From NCBI GenBank assembly GCA_902767915.1, contig CACXJE010000016.1:1-64000 (forward strand): DNA of 64,000 bases, in the 5' to 3' direction. This document shows, piece after piece, positions 8,663 to 16,941 of the stretch; position 1 is the first letter of the stretch, and each line of letters starts with the position of its first letter. The DNA comes from Oscillospiraceae bacterium. GTDB lineage: Bacteria > Bacillota > Clostridia > Oscillospirales > Oscillospiraceae. A program made the position numbers and the translations under genes. The notes beneath the pieces were generated by a model. That model saw only the letters and a program-made list of their open reading frames with translations. It did not search any database and was not told the origin of the DNA.

Positions 8663-9652
8663 TCAGGCGTCGAAGGGCTCCACGCTTACCCCTGTATAAT
8701 AGTGGGTCAATATTTGAATATACGAAGTGCCGGCCTTTGCCATGGCCTGGGCGCCCCATTGGCTCATGCCCACCCGGTGGCCGTAGCCCCGGGTTTCAAA
8801 GACCGCCTCGTGATGCTCCAGCGTCAGGGAAAAGGCTGTGGACCGCAGGCCGAACAGCTTCCGCAGCGCCCGGCCAGTGAAGGTCCTGCCCCCGATCTCC
8901 ATGTCCGCCACGCCGCCTCCCGGCGTGCTGCGGACCGTACCGATCCAGTTCTCGATCCGGTCCGGAAACCGGACCTCCGGATCCTCGGCCTGGAGCAGCG
9001 CACAAAAGTCCTCCAGGGAAATTCGCACCACGTCGGTGAAATGGGCTGCGGCCTCCTCTCCGGGGCTGTCCACGCTCTGCAGATAGGGCACCTCCCGGCC
9101 CCAGACCGCCGCGGCGGACTCAGTCCGGCCGCCGGAGCAGGAGAAGAAGGTGGCGTCAATGAGTTCACCCTCCCAGCGGATCACCAGCCCGTCGGTGGCG
9201 GCAACCGCCGCCTCTGCCCGGAGCCGGTCCGCCTCGGGAACAGCGTCCGGATCCTTCCAGCCCTGGCAGCAATGGGAATCGGTGCAGACCGCCGCCGGAT
9301 CGTGACGGCGGTGGAGATAGCCCCGCAGCGTGTAGGTTCTGCAGGCCACCGCCTGGGCTTTCAGAGCTTCGTCCGCAAAATCCATGGGCATTTCCGCCAG
9401 CAGCACCCCGGTCAGATAGGCGTGAAGGCTTGTGCTGCGGATGATGCCGTCCTCCAGCACCGGCAGGAAAAAGGTCTCGTCGAAGCCCTGAACCTCCGGC
9501 GGCTGCTGAGACTCCGTCCCGGCAGCTGTGGCTTCGGTGCTGCCTGTGGGAAACGCTGTGATGGGCGCCGGAGCGGCAGAGCCCCTTGCCAGCAGCGGCA
9601 CAAGGGCAAAAATCACAAGGGCGGCCAGGGTAAATCCGATTGCTTGTTTCAT
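8663..9652 (-). CDS. spoIID: Stage II sporulation protein D (SpoIID/LytB-type lytic transglycosylase)
   Basis: Membrane-anchored lytic transglycosylase that digests peptidoglycan during engulfment together with SpoIIM and SpoIIP. N-terminal anchor at about residues 4-22, a Thr/Ala-rich linker, then the SpoIID domain with the catalytic Glu in LLAEMPMDFADEALKAQAVA. Further conserved parts are TDSHCCQ, FFSCSGGRTESA and the C-terminal RGYGHRVGMSQWGAQAMA. The start ATG at 9652 has AGGAGGAG before it. Length is 329 aa. No SpoIIR or SpoIIQ neighbour is seen. Confidence 0.92.
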   Translation of the reverse strand: MKQAIGFTLAALVIFALVPLLARGSAAPAPITAFPTGSTEATAAGTESQQPPEVQGFDETFFLPVLEDGIIRSTSLHAYLTGVLLAEMPMDFADEALKAQAVACRTYTLRGYLHRRHDPAAVCTDSHCCQGWKDPDAVPEADRLRAEAAVAATDGLVIRWEGELIDATFFSCSGGRTESAAAVWGREVPYLQSVDSPGEEAAAHFTDVVRISLEDFCALLQAEDPEVRFPDRIENWIGTVRSTPGGGVADMEIGGRTFTGRALRKLFGLRSTAFSLTLEHHEAVFETRGYGHRVGMSQWGAQAMAKAGTSYIQILTHYYTGVSVEPFDA

Positions 9653-9677
9653 TTCTCCTCCTGTTTTCGGAAAACCA

Positions 9678-9706
9678 TTGACGAATGATAATTTTTGTGC
9701 TAAAAT
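9678..9706 (+). promoter_or_regulatory. Promoter of the beta-lactamase-fold gene
   Basis: TTGACG, 17 bp, TAAAAT. It points into a leader of about 110 nt and is divergent from spoIID. Confidence 0.75.
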
Positions 9707-9715
9707 AACTTGTAA

Positions 9716-9802
9716 CGAAAGGGTACGCCTTTCGGGGCCCCTATAGCTTATGTGAAGGATTCCCCGGTTCAGAACCGGTCCGTGTCTCCCGGGTCCGGGA
9801 GA
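9716..9802 (+). other. Leader with three short hairpins
   Basis: The untranslated leader contains CGAAAGG/CCTTTCG (9716-9734), CCGGTT/AACCGG (9764-9778) and TCTCCCGG/CCGGGAGA (9785-9802) in series. No T-run follows any of them and I do not recognise a riboswitch class. Confidence 0.4.
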
Positions 9803-9825
9803 ATTGAAGAAATGGAGTGGTATCT

Positions 9826-10815
9826 ATGCAGAAGAAAAAGCCCGACATTTTCCTTGGCATTACGGTAGGTATGCTGGTGCTGGCGGCGGTATTGTGCCTG
9901 GTCATCCTGTTCGCACAAAAATCCGCGCCCGCGAAAAATGACGCAAACAATAACGGCGATCCCGCAGCGCCCGTTGTCTCCGACGAGGTGATCGAATCCG
10001 GCGATGCGAGCAAGCCCTCCGATTCCGACCCTCAGACACCCTCCGACCAGGAGACCACGGATCCCGACAACCCCAATGTTCCCGTGGACGTGAAGGCCAT
10101 CGACGACGTGAGCCTGAAGGCCGCGCTGGATGACTGCCTCAGCGGCCTGCCCAACGACTGGCAGGTTGTGGTCATGGATCCCATTGTGGGCACCGAGGTG
10201 GATTCCTACATCAACTGCAAGGGCGTAAACGACCTGATGAAGGCAGACCGGATGCTGCCTGTGTTCATCATGGCCACCGCCTTCCAGAAGGTTGCCGACG
10301 GCGCCCTCACCGAGGACCAGATCCTCGACGACGTCAAGGCTATGATCGTCCAGGGCGACAGAGCCGCTGCCGACCGTCTGACCGAGGCCGTGGGCGGCAA
10401 GGAAGCCGTCAAGAAGTTTGCGGAAAAGGACTTCGGCACCATCGGCTACAACAAGACCATGTCCGGCGTGGGCTCCAAGCCCAACTATGTGACCGGCCAG
10501 CAGATGGCCAAGATCCTGAACATGATCTGCCGCGGCGAGCTGGTCAGCAAGGATGCCTCCTCCCGGATGCTGGACATCCTCTGCGAGAAGCGGGACAGCG
10601 AGGAAATCGATCTGGGCATCACCGACGAGAGCATCAAGTACGGCTTCGTCAGCTATGCTGAAGACAAGGTCTGCGTTGCCACCATGGGCGTGGTTCGCCT
10701 GCCCCACCGCAGCTTTGTGATCAGCGTCATCTGCAACGGCCCCAACACTCTGAGCCGTGCCAAGGACAAGGTGACCCAGCTGGTAACCCTGACGCTGCCC
10801 TACTTCAACGACTGA
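9826..10815 (+). CDS. Membrane-anchored beta-lactamase-fold protein lacking catalytic residues
   Basis: 330 aa. A cytoplasmic KKK stretch, one membrane segment (about 8-30), an acidic Pro/Ser/Asp linker (about 33-92) and an extracellular domain resembling class A beta-lactamase-type serine hydrolases. The alignment anchor is FIMATAFQKVADG, which follows the S-x-x-K motif in active relatives; here that motif reads R142-M-L-P145. The SDN box is G-D-R (177-179) before AAADRLTEAVGG, and the KTG box is K271-Y-G273. All three catalytic elements are altered, so hydrolysis is unlikely and a binding or structural role in the wall is inferred. The start is ATG 9826 with GGAG upstream. Confidence 0.7.
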   Translation: MQKKKPDIFLGITVGMLVLAAVLCLVILFAQKSAPAKNDANNNGDPAAPVVSDEVIESGDASKPSDSDPQTPSDQETTDPDNPNVPVDVKAIDDVSLKAALDDCLSGLPNDWQVVVMDPIVGTEVDSYINCKGVNDLMKADRMLPVFIMATAFQKVADGALTEDQILDDVKAMIVQGDRAAADRLTEAVGGKEAVKKFAEKDFGTIGYNKTMSGVGSKPNYVTGQQMAKILNMICRGELVSKDASSRMLDILCEKRDSEEIDLGITDESIKYGFVSYAEDKVCVATMGVVRLPHRSFVISVICNGPNTLSRAKDKVTQLVTLTLPYFND

Positions 10816-10828
10816 TACAATGTGCCAA

Positions 10829-10867
10829 ACGACCACATCCCCGGGAAGCGCCCGGGGATGTGGTCGT
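10829..10867 (+). terminator. Terminator after the beta-lactamase-fold gene
   Basis: A perfect 17-bp stem (ACGACCACATCCCCGGG and its complement) with the loop AAGCG, followed by CTTGTT. The T-run is weak but the stem is very strong. Confidence 0.7.
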
Positions 10868-10911
10868 CTTGTTGTGTCAGGATCTGCATTTGAACGGACA
10901 GGAGACAGATT

Positions 10912-12552
10912 ATGGAACAGAACAAAAAACGAGCCCTGCTGCCCTGGCAGTCCTATCCCCGGCCCCAGCTGATGCGGGAGGACTGGCTGTGCCTGAACGG
11001 CAGCTGGCAGCTGGAATATCAGGGTAACCGACAGAGCGTCCTGGTGCCCTACTGTGTGGAAAGCAAGCTTTCCGGCGTGAAAAATCCGCCGAAGCCAGGC
11101 TGCGAGCTGGTCTATGCCCGCAGCTTCCGGATCCCGGAAGCCTGGCAGGGCCGGCGGATCCTGCTCCATTTTGGGGCCGTCATGCGCCGGGCGGTGGTTC
11201 TGGTAAACGGCCGGGAGCTTTGCCGCCATGAGAACGGCTATCTGCCCTTCTCCGCGGAGATCACTGAGGCTCTGCAGCCGGGAGAGAACGAATTGACGGT
11301 CCGGGTGGTGAACGATCTGGATCCCCGCTGGCCCTGGGGCAAGCAGCGTGTCAAGCGGGGCGGCATGTGGTATACCCCCTGCTCGGGAATCTGGCAGACC
11401 GTCTGGCTGGAGCCGGTGCCGGACCGGTGGATCCGTTCTCTGGGGATCCGCACCGGCCTGAACTGGGTGGAGCTCACCGCCGAAGGAATCTCCGAGGGCA
11501 GCGTGGAGCTGGAGGGAACGGAATACCCGCTGCAAAACGGAACCGCCCGGATCGAATTCCCGGAGCCCCGGTTATGGACCCCGGAGGATCCGTACCTGTA
11601 CCGGTTCACCCTCACCGGAGAAGGGGACCGGGTCAGCTCCTATTTTGCGCTGCGGACCCTCTCCACCGAGACCGTGGACGGGATCCCCAGGCTCTGCCTG
11701 AACGGCAAGCCCTATTTTTTCCACGGCCTGCTGGATCAGGGCTATTGGAGCGACGGCCTCTATACGCCCGCGTCTCCGGAGGCCTTTGCGGCGGATATCC
11801 TGGCCATGAAGGGCCTGGGCTTCAACACCCTGCGCAAGCACATCAAGGTGGAGCCGGAGCGGTTCTACTATGACTGTGACCGGCTGGGCATGATCGTATT
11901 TCAGGACATGGTCAACAACGGGGCCTACCGCTTCCTGGGAGACACCCTGCTGCCCACCCTGCGGCTTCTGAACCGGAAGGATACCCGGCGAAACCGGGAC
12001 CCGGAAACCCGCCGGAACTTCCTGCAGGCCATGGAGGACACGGTGCGGCAGCTGCAGAACCATCCCAGCATCTGCCTCTGGACCATTTTCAACGAGGGCT
12101 GGGGTCAATTCTGTGCCGACGAGGCCTATCGACGCCTCAAAGAGCTGGATCCGACCCGCTTTGTGGATGCGACCTCCGGCTGGTTCCATCAGAAGGCCTC
12201 GGACGTGGACAGCCTCCATATTTATTTCACAAAGCTCCGGCTGGGAAAGCAGAAGCTGCCCCAGCTGCTGTCGGAATTCGGGGGCTATGTCTGGAAGGAC
12301 CCGGCCCACAGCTTCAACCCCCAAAAGACCTACGGCTACCGGATCTATAAGACCCGGGAGGCCTTTGTGGAAGGGCTGCGGGCGCTGTACGGCAGCCTGA
12401 TTCCTCTGTTGGATCGGGGCCTCTGCGGGGCGATCTATACCCAGGTGTCCGACGTGGAAGACGAGACCAACGGCCTGCTGACCTTCGACCGGGCGGTTCA
12501 GAAGCTCCGCCCGGAGGAATTCTCCGACCTCTCCGCCCGCCTGCGATTCTGA
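10912..12552 (+). CDS. Glycoside hydrolase family 2 (beta-galactosidase/glucuronidase-like)
   Basis: Retaining beta-glycosidase of 546 aa, probably cytoplasmic as no signal peptide is seen. Jelly-roll sugar-binding domain (about 1-175, with HFGAVMRRAVVLVNG), immunoglobulin-like domain (about 180-260) and a TIM barrel. The acid/base is Glu395 in WTIFNEGWGQF and the nucleophile Glu455 in LLSEFGGY. It has AGGAGA before ATG 10912 and stands alone between a strong terminator and another promoter. The protein is somewhat short for GH2, and the sugar specificity cannot be told from sequence reading. Confidence 0.88.
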   Translation: MEQNKKRALLPWQSYPRPQLMREDWLCLNGSWQLEYQGNRQSVLVPYCVESKLSGVKNPPKPGCELVYARSFRIPEAWQGRRILLHFGAVMRRAVVLVNGRELCRHENGYLPFSAEITEALQPGENELTVRVVNDLDPRWPWGKQRVKRGGMWYTPCSGIWQTVWLEPVPDRWIRSLGIRTGLNWVELTAEGISEGSVELEGTEYPLQNGTARIEFPEPRLWTPEDPYLYRFTLTGEGDRVSSYFALRTLSTETVDGIPRLCLNGKPYFFHGLLDQGYWSDGLYTPASPEAFAADILAMKGLGFNTLRKHIKVEPERFYYDCDRLGMIVFQDMVNNGAYRFLGDTLLPTLRLLNRKDTRRNRDPETRRNFLQAMEDTVRQLQNHPSICLWTIFNEGWGQFCADEAYRRLKELDPTRFVDATSGWFHQKASDVDSLHIYFTKLRLGKQKLPQLLSEFGGYVWKDPAHSFNPQKTYGYRIYKTREAFVEGLRALYGSLIPLLDRGLCGAIYTQVSDVEDETNGLLTFDRAVQKLRPEEFSDLSARLRF

Positions 12553-12594
12553 GCGTTCGGCCAGATGCGCTTTCCAAATTTCAATATATAATTA

Positions 12595-12623
12595 TTGACA
12601 TTCGATAATTAATGTGGTATGAT
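12595..12623 (+). promoter_or_regulatory. Promoter of the membrane/lipoprotein-like gene
   Basis: TTGACA, 17 bp, TATGAT, about 55 bp before ATG 12679. Confidence 0.8.
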
Positions 12624-12678
12624 GCAGAAAGAAACCATACGGGAACCCTCAGAAACAAGTTGAAGAGGAGGGCGTTGG

Positions 12679-13686
12679 ATGAACAACTGGTCGAAACGCC
12701 GTTGGAGCGTTTTTCCCTGGGTCACGGTTTTCTTATGGGCAGCCACGGCTGTCCTCTATCGAATTACAACGCATAACATTTTTGACCTGATTTCCTTTGG
12801 GTACAGCACAGCTGCCGTTTGTTTGATACCTTCGCTGCTTTCGTTGTTCATCGTTCTGCTTTTCCACAAAAGAAGTGCTGACTTGAAACGCGAAATGATT
12901 GTTCTTCTGCTGCTTTCAGCGGTTTTCTCGGTGTATTGGATCATAAAATCAGTAGAGAGGCTGCCCTATTACCGGGAAACCTATGAAGCGGGATTCCTGA
13001 CGAAAACAACCTGGAAACTGCTTGCATTTACGACATCGGCGATTTCGATCGGTTCTTTGATGCGAGTTGCGCTCCTGCTGGGCGGGATCTGGAGAAAATC
13101 GACCGGTGCGAGAAAAGACGAAAGGACCAAGTCCCACAGCTCCGTTCCTGCTGTTCTCCTGCTGCTCCCGGCGCTGGTGTGCTCCGGCTGTTCAATGCGG
13201 CAGGCAAGCCGCGATACAGCACAATCCTGGGCACAGTCCCATGCGGCGCTGCTGCTCAGATGTGGAGAGGAACTGACTGCAAACTATCCCGCAGACCCGG
13301 AATGGAAGAGAGCCGAATTTGAGGTCTCTCAAATCTCCGGTGACTGGATCGAGCTTTGGAATGCCCAATCCGGCGAGATGATCAATTTTCACAGCGAAAG
13401 CTGTCAAAAAGTCCTGGAAGATGCATCTGTAGGGGAGGTTCTGTTGTTTCGGGACGGCGTCCGGTTCTCCCTCGGTGGAAACGGTTTCGGTGCCCAAACC
13501 GATTATTTCGACGTCTACTACATCCCGTCAGACGATCTGACAGGCTGTTTCGGCTATCATCCTGACATGACATTTACGGCTCGGAACGGGGGATACCTCG
13601 GGCGGATGCCCGAGAAACAGGATGACAACACGTTCTTTTATCAAAAAATCGGCGATCATCTCTATTATTGCGCAGCGCATTACTGA
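12679..13686 (+). CDS. Hypothetical membrane protein with internal lipobox-like segment
   Basis: 335 aa, not recognised. The first 140 residues hold about four hydrophobic segments. A basic stretch (RKSTGARKDERTKSH) and a fifth hydrophobic run ending LVCSGCSMRQ follow, looking like a lipoprotein signal peptide placed in the middle of the protein. The last 150 residues form a soluble domain with several Tyr and Phe (DYFDVYYIPSDDLTGCFGYH). The start ATG 12679 has GAGGAGGG upstream. Codon use looks more AT-rich than the neighbours by eye. It precedes the DUF2975 locus. Confidence 0.6.
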   Translation: MNNWSKRRWSVFPWVTVFLWAATAVLYRITTHNIFDLISFGYSTAAVCLIPSLLSLFIVLLFHKRSADLKREMIVLLLLSAVFSVYWIIKSVERLPYYRETYEAGFLTKTTWKLLAFTTSAISIGSLMRVALLLGGIWRKSTGARKDERTKSHSSVPAVLLLLPALVCSGCSMRQASRDTAQSWAQSHAALLLRCGEELTANYPADPEWKRAEFEVSQISGDWIELWNAQSGEMINFHSESCQKVLEDASVGEVLLFRDGVRFSLGGNGFGAQTDYFDVYYIPSDDLTGCFGYHPDMTFTARNGGYLGRMPEKQDDNTFFYQKIGDHLYYCAAHY

Positions 13687-13733
13687 GAGCTGAGGCTTCA
13701 GGTTGGGCTGTTTTGAAAAACGGAGGGAGTCTT

Positions 13734-14174
13734 ATGCAAAATAAAGCCGTTAAGCTGTCCTTGCTTGCCACTGCGCTGTTTATGCTGGCCGCAGCTGTGT
13801 TGATCATCCTGGCGCCGCGGTTGATTCGCTGGTACGCGAATTACCGGCAGATCCCCAAGGCCGGCCGGATTGCCATCACGGCAGCCTTTTACGGCTCTGT
13901 GGTTCCGGCAATCGCGGCGCTCTGCTGCCTCTGGCGGCTGCTGGGGAACATCCGGCGGGAGCGGCCCTTTTTGCAGGAAAACAGCCGTCTGATGGCGGTG
14001 ATCAGCTGGTGCTGCGTGCTGGTGGCCCTGGCCACCGGGATAGCGGCTCGCTGGTATCTGCCCCTGCTGTTCGTGACCGTGTCCATGGCCTTTATCTTCC
14101 TGATCGTGCGGGTGGTACGGAACTGCTTTATCGCCGCCATTGCCATAAAGGAAGAAAACAGCCTGACCATATAG
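13734..14174 (+). CDS. DUF2975 family membrane protein
   Basis: 146 aa with four membrane segments, matching the DUF2975 pattern (IRRERPFLQENSRLMAVISWCC in the central cytoplasmic loop). The start is ATG 13734 with GGAGGGAG before it; the upstream extension of the frame has no site. DUF2975 proteins are regularly encoded next to a small YozG-like HTH repressor, as here 10 bp downstream. Their function is not established; a membrane-linked regulatory pair is the usual guess. Confidence 0.85.
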   Translation: MQNKAVKLSLLATALFMLAAAVLIILAPRLIRWYANYRQIPKAGRIAITAAFYGSVVPAIAALCCLWRLLGNIRRERPFLQENSRLMAVISWCCVLVALATGIAARWYLPLLFVTVSMAFIFLIVRVVRNCFIAAIAIKEENSLTI

Positions 14175-14184
14175 GAGGGCTGCC

Positions 14185-14412
14185 ATGGCAATTGTTGTAA
14201 ATCTGGACGTGATGCTGGCAAAGCGGAAGATGTCCTCCCTGGAGCTGGCGGAAAGGATCGGGATCACCCAGGCGAATCTGTCCATTCTGAAAACCGGAAA
14301 GGCCAAGGCAGTCCGGTTTTCCACCCTGGATGCCATCTGCAAGGCTCTGGACTGCCAACCGGGGGACATTTTGGAGTACCGAATGACGGAATCGCCCACG
14401 GAAAACCCATAA
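14185..14412 (+). CDS. Cro/CI-family HTH regulator (YozG-like)
   Basis: 75-aa DNA-binding protein consisting of a single HTH_3/HTH_26 domain: MLAKRKMSSLELAERIGI forms the first helices, TQANLSILKTGKAKAVRFST the recognition region, and ICKALDCQPGDILEY the typical C-terminal signature. It is directly downstream of the DUF2975 gene with GGAGGG upstream. It probably regulates this small membrane-protein operon. Confidence 0.9.
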   Translation: MAIVVNLDVMLAKRKMSSLELAERIGITQANLSILKTGKAKAVRFSTLDAICKALDCQPGDILEYRMTESPTENP

Positions 14413-14428
14413 ACTGGAGGTAATACCG

Positions 14429-16036
14429 ATGAACGAAAACATGGAAACGATCCGGGAGACATTCCCGGAGCCCACGCCGGCAGAGGTGCCGGATCAAGCT
14501 GCCGACAGGCCCCGGGCTGTGCGGAAGCACGCCGGGACAAAGGAGTATATTCTGGCAGCGGCCTTGCTGCTGTTCAGCTTTCTGCTGTGGGACAGCATCA
14601 TCTGGGCCCGCCGCCTTGGCCTGGGCGAGGGTGTCGGCCTGCTGGGCATCATGGTGACCGTGCTGATCTATCTGCAGGCAGCGAAAAAGCGTTCTACCGC
14701 TTACAGCTGGGTCTGTGGGGCGCTGTTCCTCTTCGGCGCGGCCAGCCTGTTCCTTTCCGGCGACAATTCTCTGAAGCTGCTCACCCTGATCATGCTGACG
14801 GTGCTGTATCTGGCGGTGGTGATGGATCGGCTGTCCCTGCGGACCGGCGTCGGTCTGATCCGCCGGGTCCGGGACTTCTTCGTCACCGCCTTCCCCCACA
14901 GCTTTGGCAGGATCGCCCGGGGCTGGATCAGCATCTTCGGCAGAGCGACCGAGGAAACCGGCCGCAGCCGGAAGGTGGGCGCCGTTCTGATCGGCCTTGC
15001 CTGTGCAATCCCCGTGCTGCTGATTCTGATCCCGCTTCTGGTTTCCTCTGACGCGGCCTTTGCCGGGCTGGTATCCATCCTGGATTGGGATGTGTTTTTC
15101 CGGGGGATCTTCGCTTTTTCCATCGGCGCCTTCTCGGCTCTGACGGCCTATTCTCTGCTGTTCTGCAATGCGCCTGCCGCCGGCAATCGGGGCCATTCCG
15201 GCTTCCGGGGCACTGACCCCTTCGCCGTGACAGCCTTCCTCGGCATGATCAGTCTGGCATACGTGCTGTACCTGGTGGCCCAGTTTGCCTACTTCTTCGA
15301 CGGCTTCCGGGGCCTGCTGCCAAAGGATTATACCGTGGCCCAGTATGCCAGACGAGGCTTCTTTGAGATGTGCGCCATCGTGTTCATCAACCTGGTGCTG
15401 ATTCTCGTTGCCTGGAAGCTGTGCCGCCGGAAGGAGGCGCAGCTCCCCGCAGCGGTTCGGGGCCTGCTTCTGTTCCTCTGCCTGGTGTCTCTGCTTCTGG
15501 TGGGGACTGCCCTGTCCAAGATGGTGCTCTATGTGAAGAGCTTCGGCCTGACCCGGCTTCGCATCACCGCCTCCGCCTTTATGATTTTCCTGGCGGTGCT
15601 GGTGGTTTCCGTGACCCTGCGGCTGTTTATCCGACGGCTTCCGGCGGTGTCCATTGCCGTGGCAGCAGCGGCGCTGCTGCTGTTCTCCCTGTCGGTGGCC
15701 AATGTGGACGGCATGATCGCCCGACACAATATCCGCCGCTACCGGGAGGGCAGCCTGGAAAGCCTGGACATGGGAACCATCGAATACCTGGGCAACGGGG
15801 CGATCCCCTATGTTGCGGATCTGCTGGAGGATCCGGATCCTGTCATCGCCGAAAAAGCCCGGGAAATGCTCCAAAGCCGAAGCGGCGAGCTCGGTCTGCG
15901 GCTTGACAATGAGACGGGGAAATTAGTGGACGAGGGCCTGGACCTTCGAAGCTGGAATCTGGTGGACCGGCAGGCCAGAGACGCGATCGCCGAAAACCAG
16001 AGCCGGGTGTGGCCCTATCTGTACATCCCCTTCTGA
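14429..16036 (+). CDS. DUF4173/DUF4153 family multi-pass membrane protein
   Basis: 535 aa. A hydrophilic N-terminus of about 45 residues is followed by ten or more membrane segments. The C-terminal soluble tail (ARHNIRRYREGSLESLDMGT, then YLGNGAIPYVADLL) matches the DUF4173 ending. ATG 14429 is 16 bp after the HTH gene, with GGAGGTAAT before it, so all three genes form one transcription unit. The function is unknown for the family. A strong terminator follows. Confidence 0.8.
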   Translation: MNENMETIRETFPEPTPAEVPDQAADRPRAVRKHAGTKEYILAAALLLFSFLLWDSIIWARRLGLGEGVGLLGIMVTVLIYLQAAKKRSTAYSWVCGALFLFGAASLFLSGDNSLKLLTLIMLTVLYLAVVMDRLSLRTGVGLIRRVRDFFVTAFPHSFGRIARGWISIFGRATEETGRSRKVGAVLIGLACAIPVLLILIPLLVSSDAAFAGLVSILDWDVFFRGIFAFSIGAFSALTAYSLLFCNAPAAGNRGHSGFRGTDPFAVTAFLGMISLAYVLYLVAQFAYFFDGFRGLLPKDYTVAQYARRGFFEMCAIVFINLVLILVAWKLCRRKEAQLPAAVRGLLLFLCLVSLLLVGTALSKMVLYVKSFGLTRLRITASAFMIFLAVLVVSVTLRLFIRRLPAVSIAVAAAALLLFSLSVANVDGMIARHNIRRYREGSLESLDMGTIEYLGNGAIPYVADLLEDPDPVIAEKAREMLQSRSGELGLRLDNETGKLVDEGLDLRSWNLVDRQARDAIAENQSRVWPYLYIPF

Positions 16037-16046
16037 TCTGCTTTTC

Positions 16047-16079
16047 AGTCCCGGGCAGGGATGCCTGCCCGGGACTTTG
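16047..16079 (+). terminator. Terminator after the DUF4173 gene
   Basis: GTCCCGGGCAGG, loop GATG, CCTGCCCGGGAC, then TTTGC. Confidence 0.75.
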
Positions 16080-16110
16080 CAAAAATAATCGACTTCCGGA
16101 AAAATAACAC

Positions 16111-16139
16111 TTGACAAAGCTCTGCGTTTTCGGTATAAT
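16111..16139 (+). promoter_or_regulatory. Consensus promoter of the tRNA pair
   Basis: TTGACA, 17 bp, TATAAT: a perfect consensus 41 bp before tRNA-Met. Confidence 0.9.
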
Positions 16140-16180
16140 CTTCATGCTGTTCCGGCCAGGTGCCGAAGCAGTAACAATAT

Positions 16181-16256
16181 GGCGGCATAGCTCAGTTGGT
16201 AGAGCACCCGGTTCATACCCGTGTTGTCATCTGTTCGAGTCAGATTGCCGCTACCA
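16181..16256 (+). tRNA. tRNA-Met (anticodon CAT), elongator type
   Basis: 76 nt with encoded CCA. Acceptor GGCGGCA/TGCCGCT, D arm GCTC/GAGC, T arm ATCTG/CAGAT with the loop TTCGAGT. The anticodon CAT sits at 34-36. The anticodon stem CCCGG/CCGTG has one C-T mismatch (28/42), and G1-T72 is a wobble pair. Elongator rather than initiator, because the initiator's GGG/CCC anticodon-stem run is missing. A tRNA-Ile2 (lysidine) is an unlikely alternative. Confidence 0.88.
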
Positions 16257-16331
16257 GGCCCGTTGGTCAAGTGGTTAAGACACCGCCCTTTCACGGCGGT
16301 AACATGGGTTCGAGTCCCGTACGGGTCACCA
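16257..16331 (+). tRNA. tRNA-Glu (anticodon TTC)
   Basis: 75 nt with encoded CCA. Acceptor GGCCCGT/ACGGGTC, anticodon stem CCGCC/GGCGG around CTTTCAC, T arm CATGG..., loop TTCGAGT. It starts on the base directly after tRNA-Met, so both must be cut from one transcript. Confidence 0.95.
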
Positions 16332-16357
16332 CGTCGGAGCGCTCTCCGCACGGCTCA

Positions 16358-16390
16358 GAAAAAGCAGTCGCTTGTTGCGACTGCTTTTTC
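16358..16390 (+). terminator. Terminator of the tRNA operon
   Basis: GAAAAAGCAGTCGC, loop TTGTT, GCGACTGCTTTTTC. Confidence 0.9.
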
Positions 16391-16495
16391 TTCAACTGTG
16401 CTCCGGGGCTCCTCCTTTCCCCATCAAACCCGCTGCGCTGGGCTTCGATGGGCCCCATCTTTGTGAAGACTGCAACGCTTTAGGAGGTAATCTGT

Positions 16496-16897
16496 ATGCA
16501 AACGAAAAAAGACGTTTATCTGCCCGGCTGGGTTTTAGGGCTGGGAATCTTTTTGCTCCTCGCGGCCATCGGCTGTGTTGTTCTATGCTTCCTGGTTTCG
16601 CCCTACGCGCTGATCGGCACTGTGATCTGTCTTGGGCTGGGGCTTGCAGCGGTTCTCTGCTGGAGAAACCAGTGGCTGGAGATCGTGAGTGACCGGGAGT
16701 TTATCTACAGCACGATGTTTGGCAGGCAGAGCCGCCACAGCTTCTCGGAAATCCGGGAGTTGAAGCTGAATACTGACTCCATGAGCCTCATTCTGGAGGA
16801 TCAGAAGGTTCACGTCGAGGCCTGCGCCGTAGTTTCCGACCGCTTTGGCGAAATTATCAACAAGCAGTTCGGCGAAAAATCACCCTATTACATCTGA
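16496..16897 (+). CDS. Hypothetical protein with two membrane segments and a PH-like tail
   Basis: 133 aa. Two membrane helices (about 12-34 and 39-56), then a soluble part of about 75 residues that begins at the membrane with WLEIVSDREFIYSTMFGRQ and continues with FSEIRELKL. This layout resembles small bacterial PH-like (bPH) membrane proteins, but I cannot confirm the domain. ATG 16496 has AGGAGG nearby. It is monocistronic, ending at a shared terminator. Function unknown. Confidence 0.65.
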   Translation: MQTKKDVYLPGWVLGLGIFLLLAAIGCVVLCFLVSPYALIGTVICLGLGLAAVLCWRNQWLEIVSDREFIYSTMFGRQSRHSFSEIRELKLNTDSMSLILEDQKVHVEACAVVSDRFGEIINKQFGEKSPYYI

Positions 16898-16906
16898 TAC
16901 TGTTTC

Positions 16907-16940
16907 AAAGCGCAGCGCCCTTTTGGAGCGCTGCGCTTTT
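16907..16940. terminator. Bidirectional terminator
   Basis: AAAGCGCAGCGC, 9-nt loop, GCGCTGCGCTTTT between convergent stop codons. Confidence 0.85.
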
Positions 16941-16941
16941 G

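Noticed and set aside
13060..13686. A separate lipoprotein gene inside the 12679 gene
   Set aside because: The in-frame ATG near 13067 has no Shine-Dalgarno and lies inside a membrane helix. The single long frame is the simpler reading.
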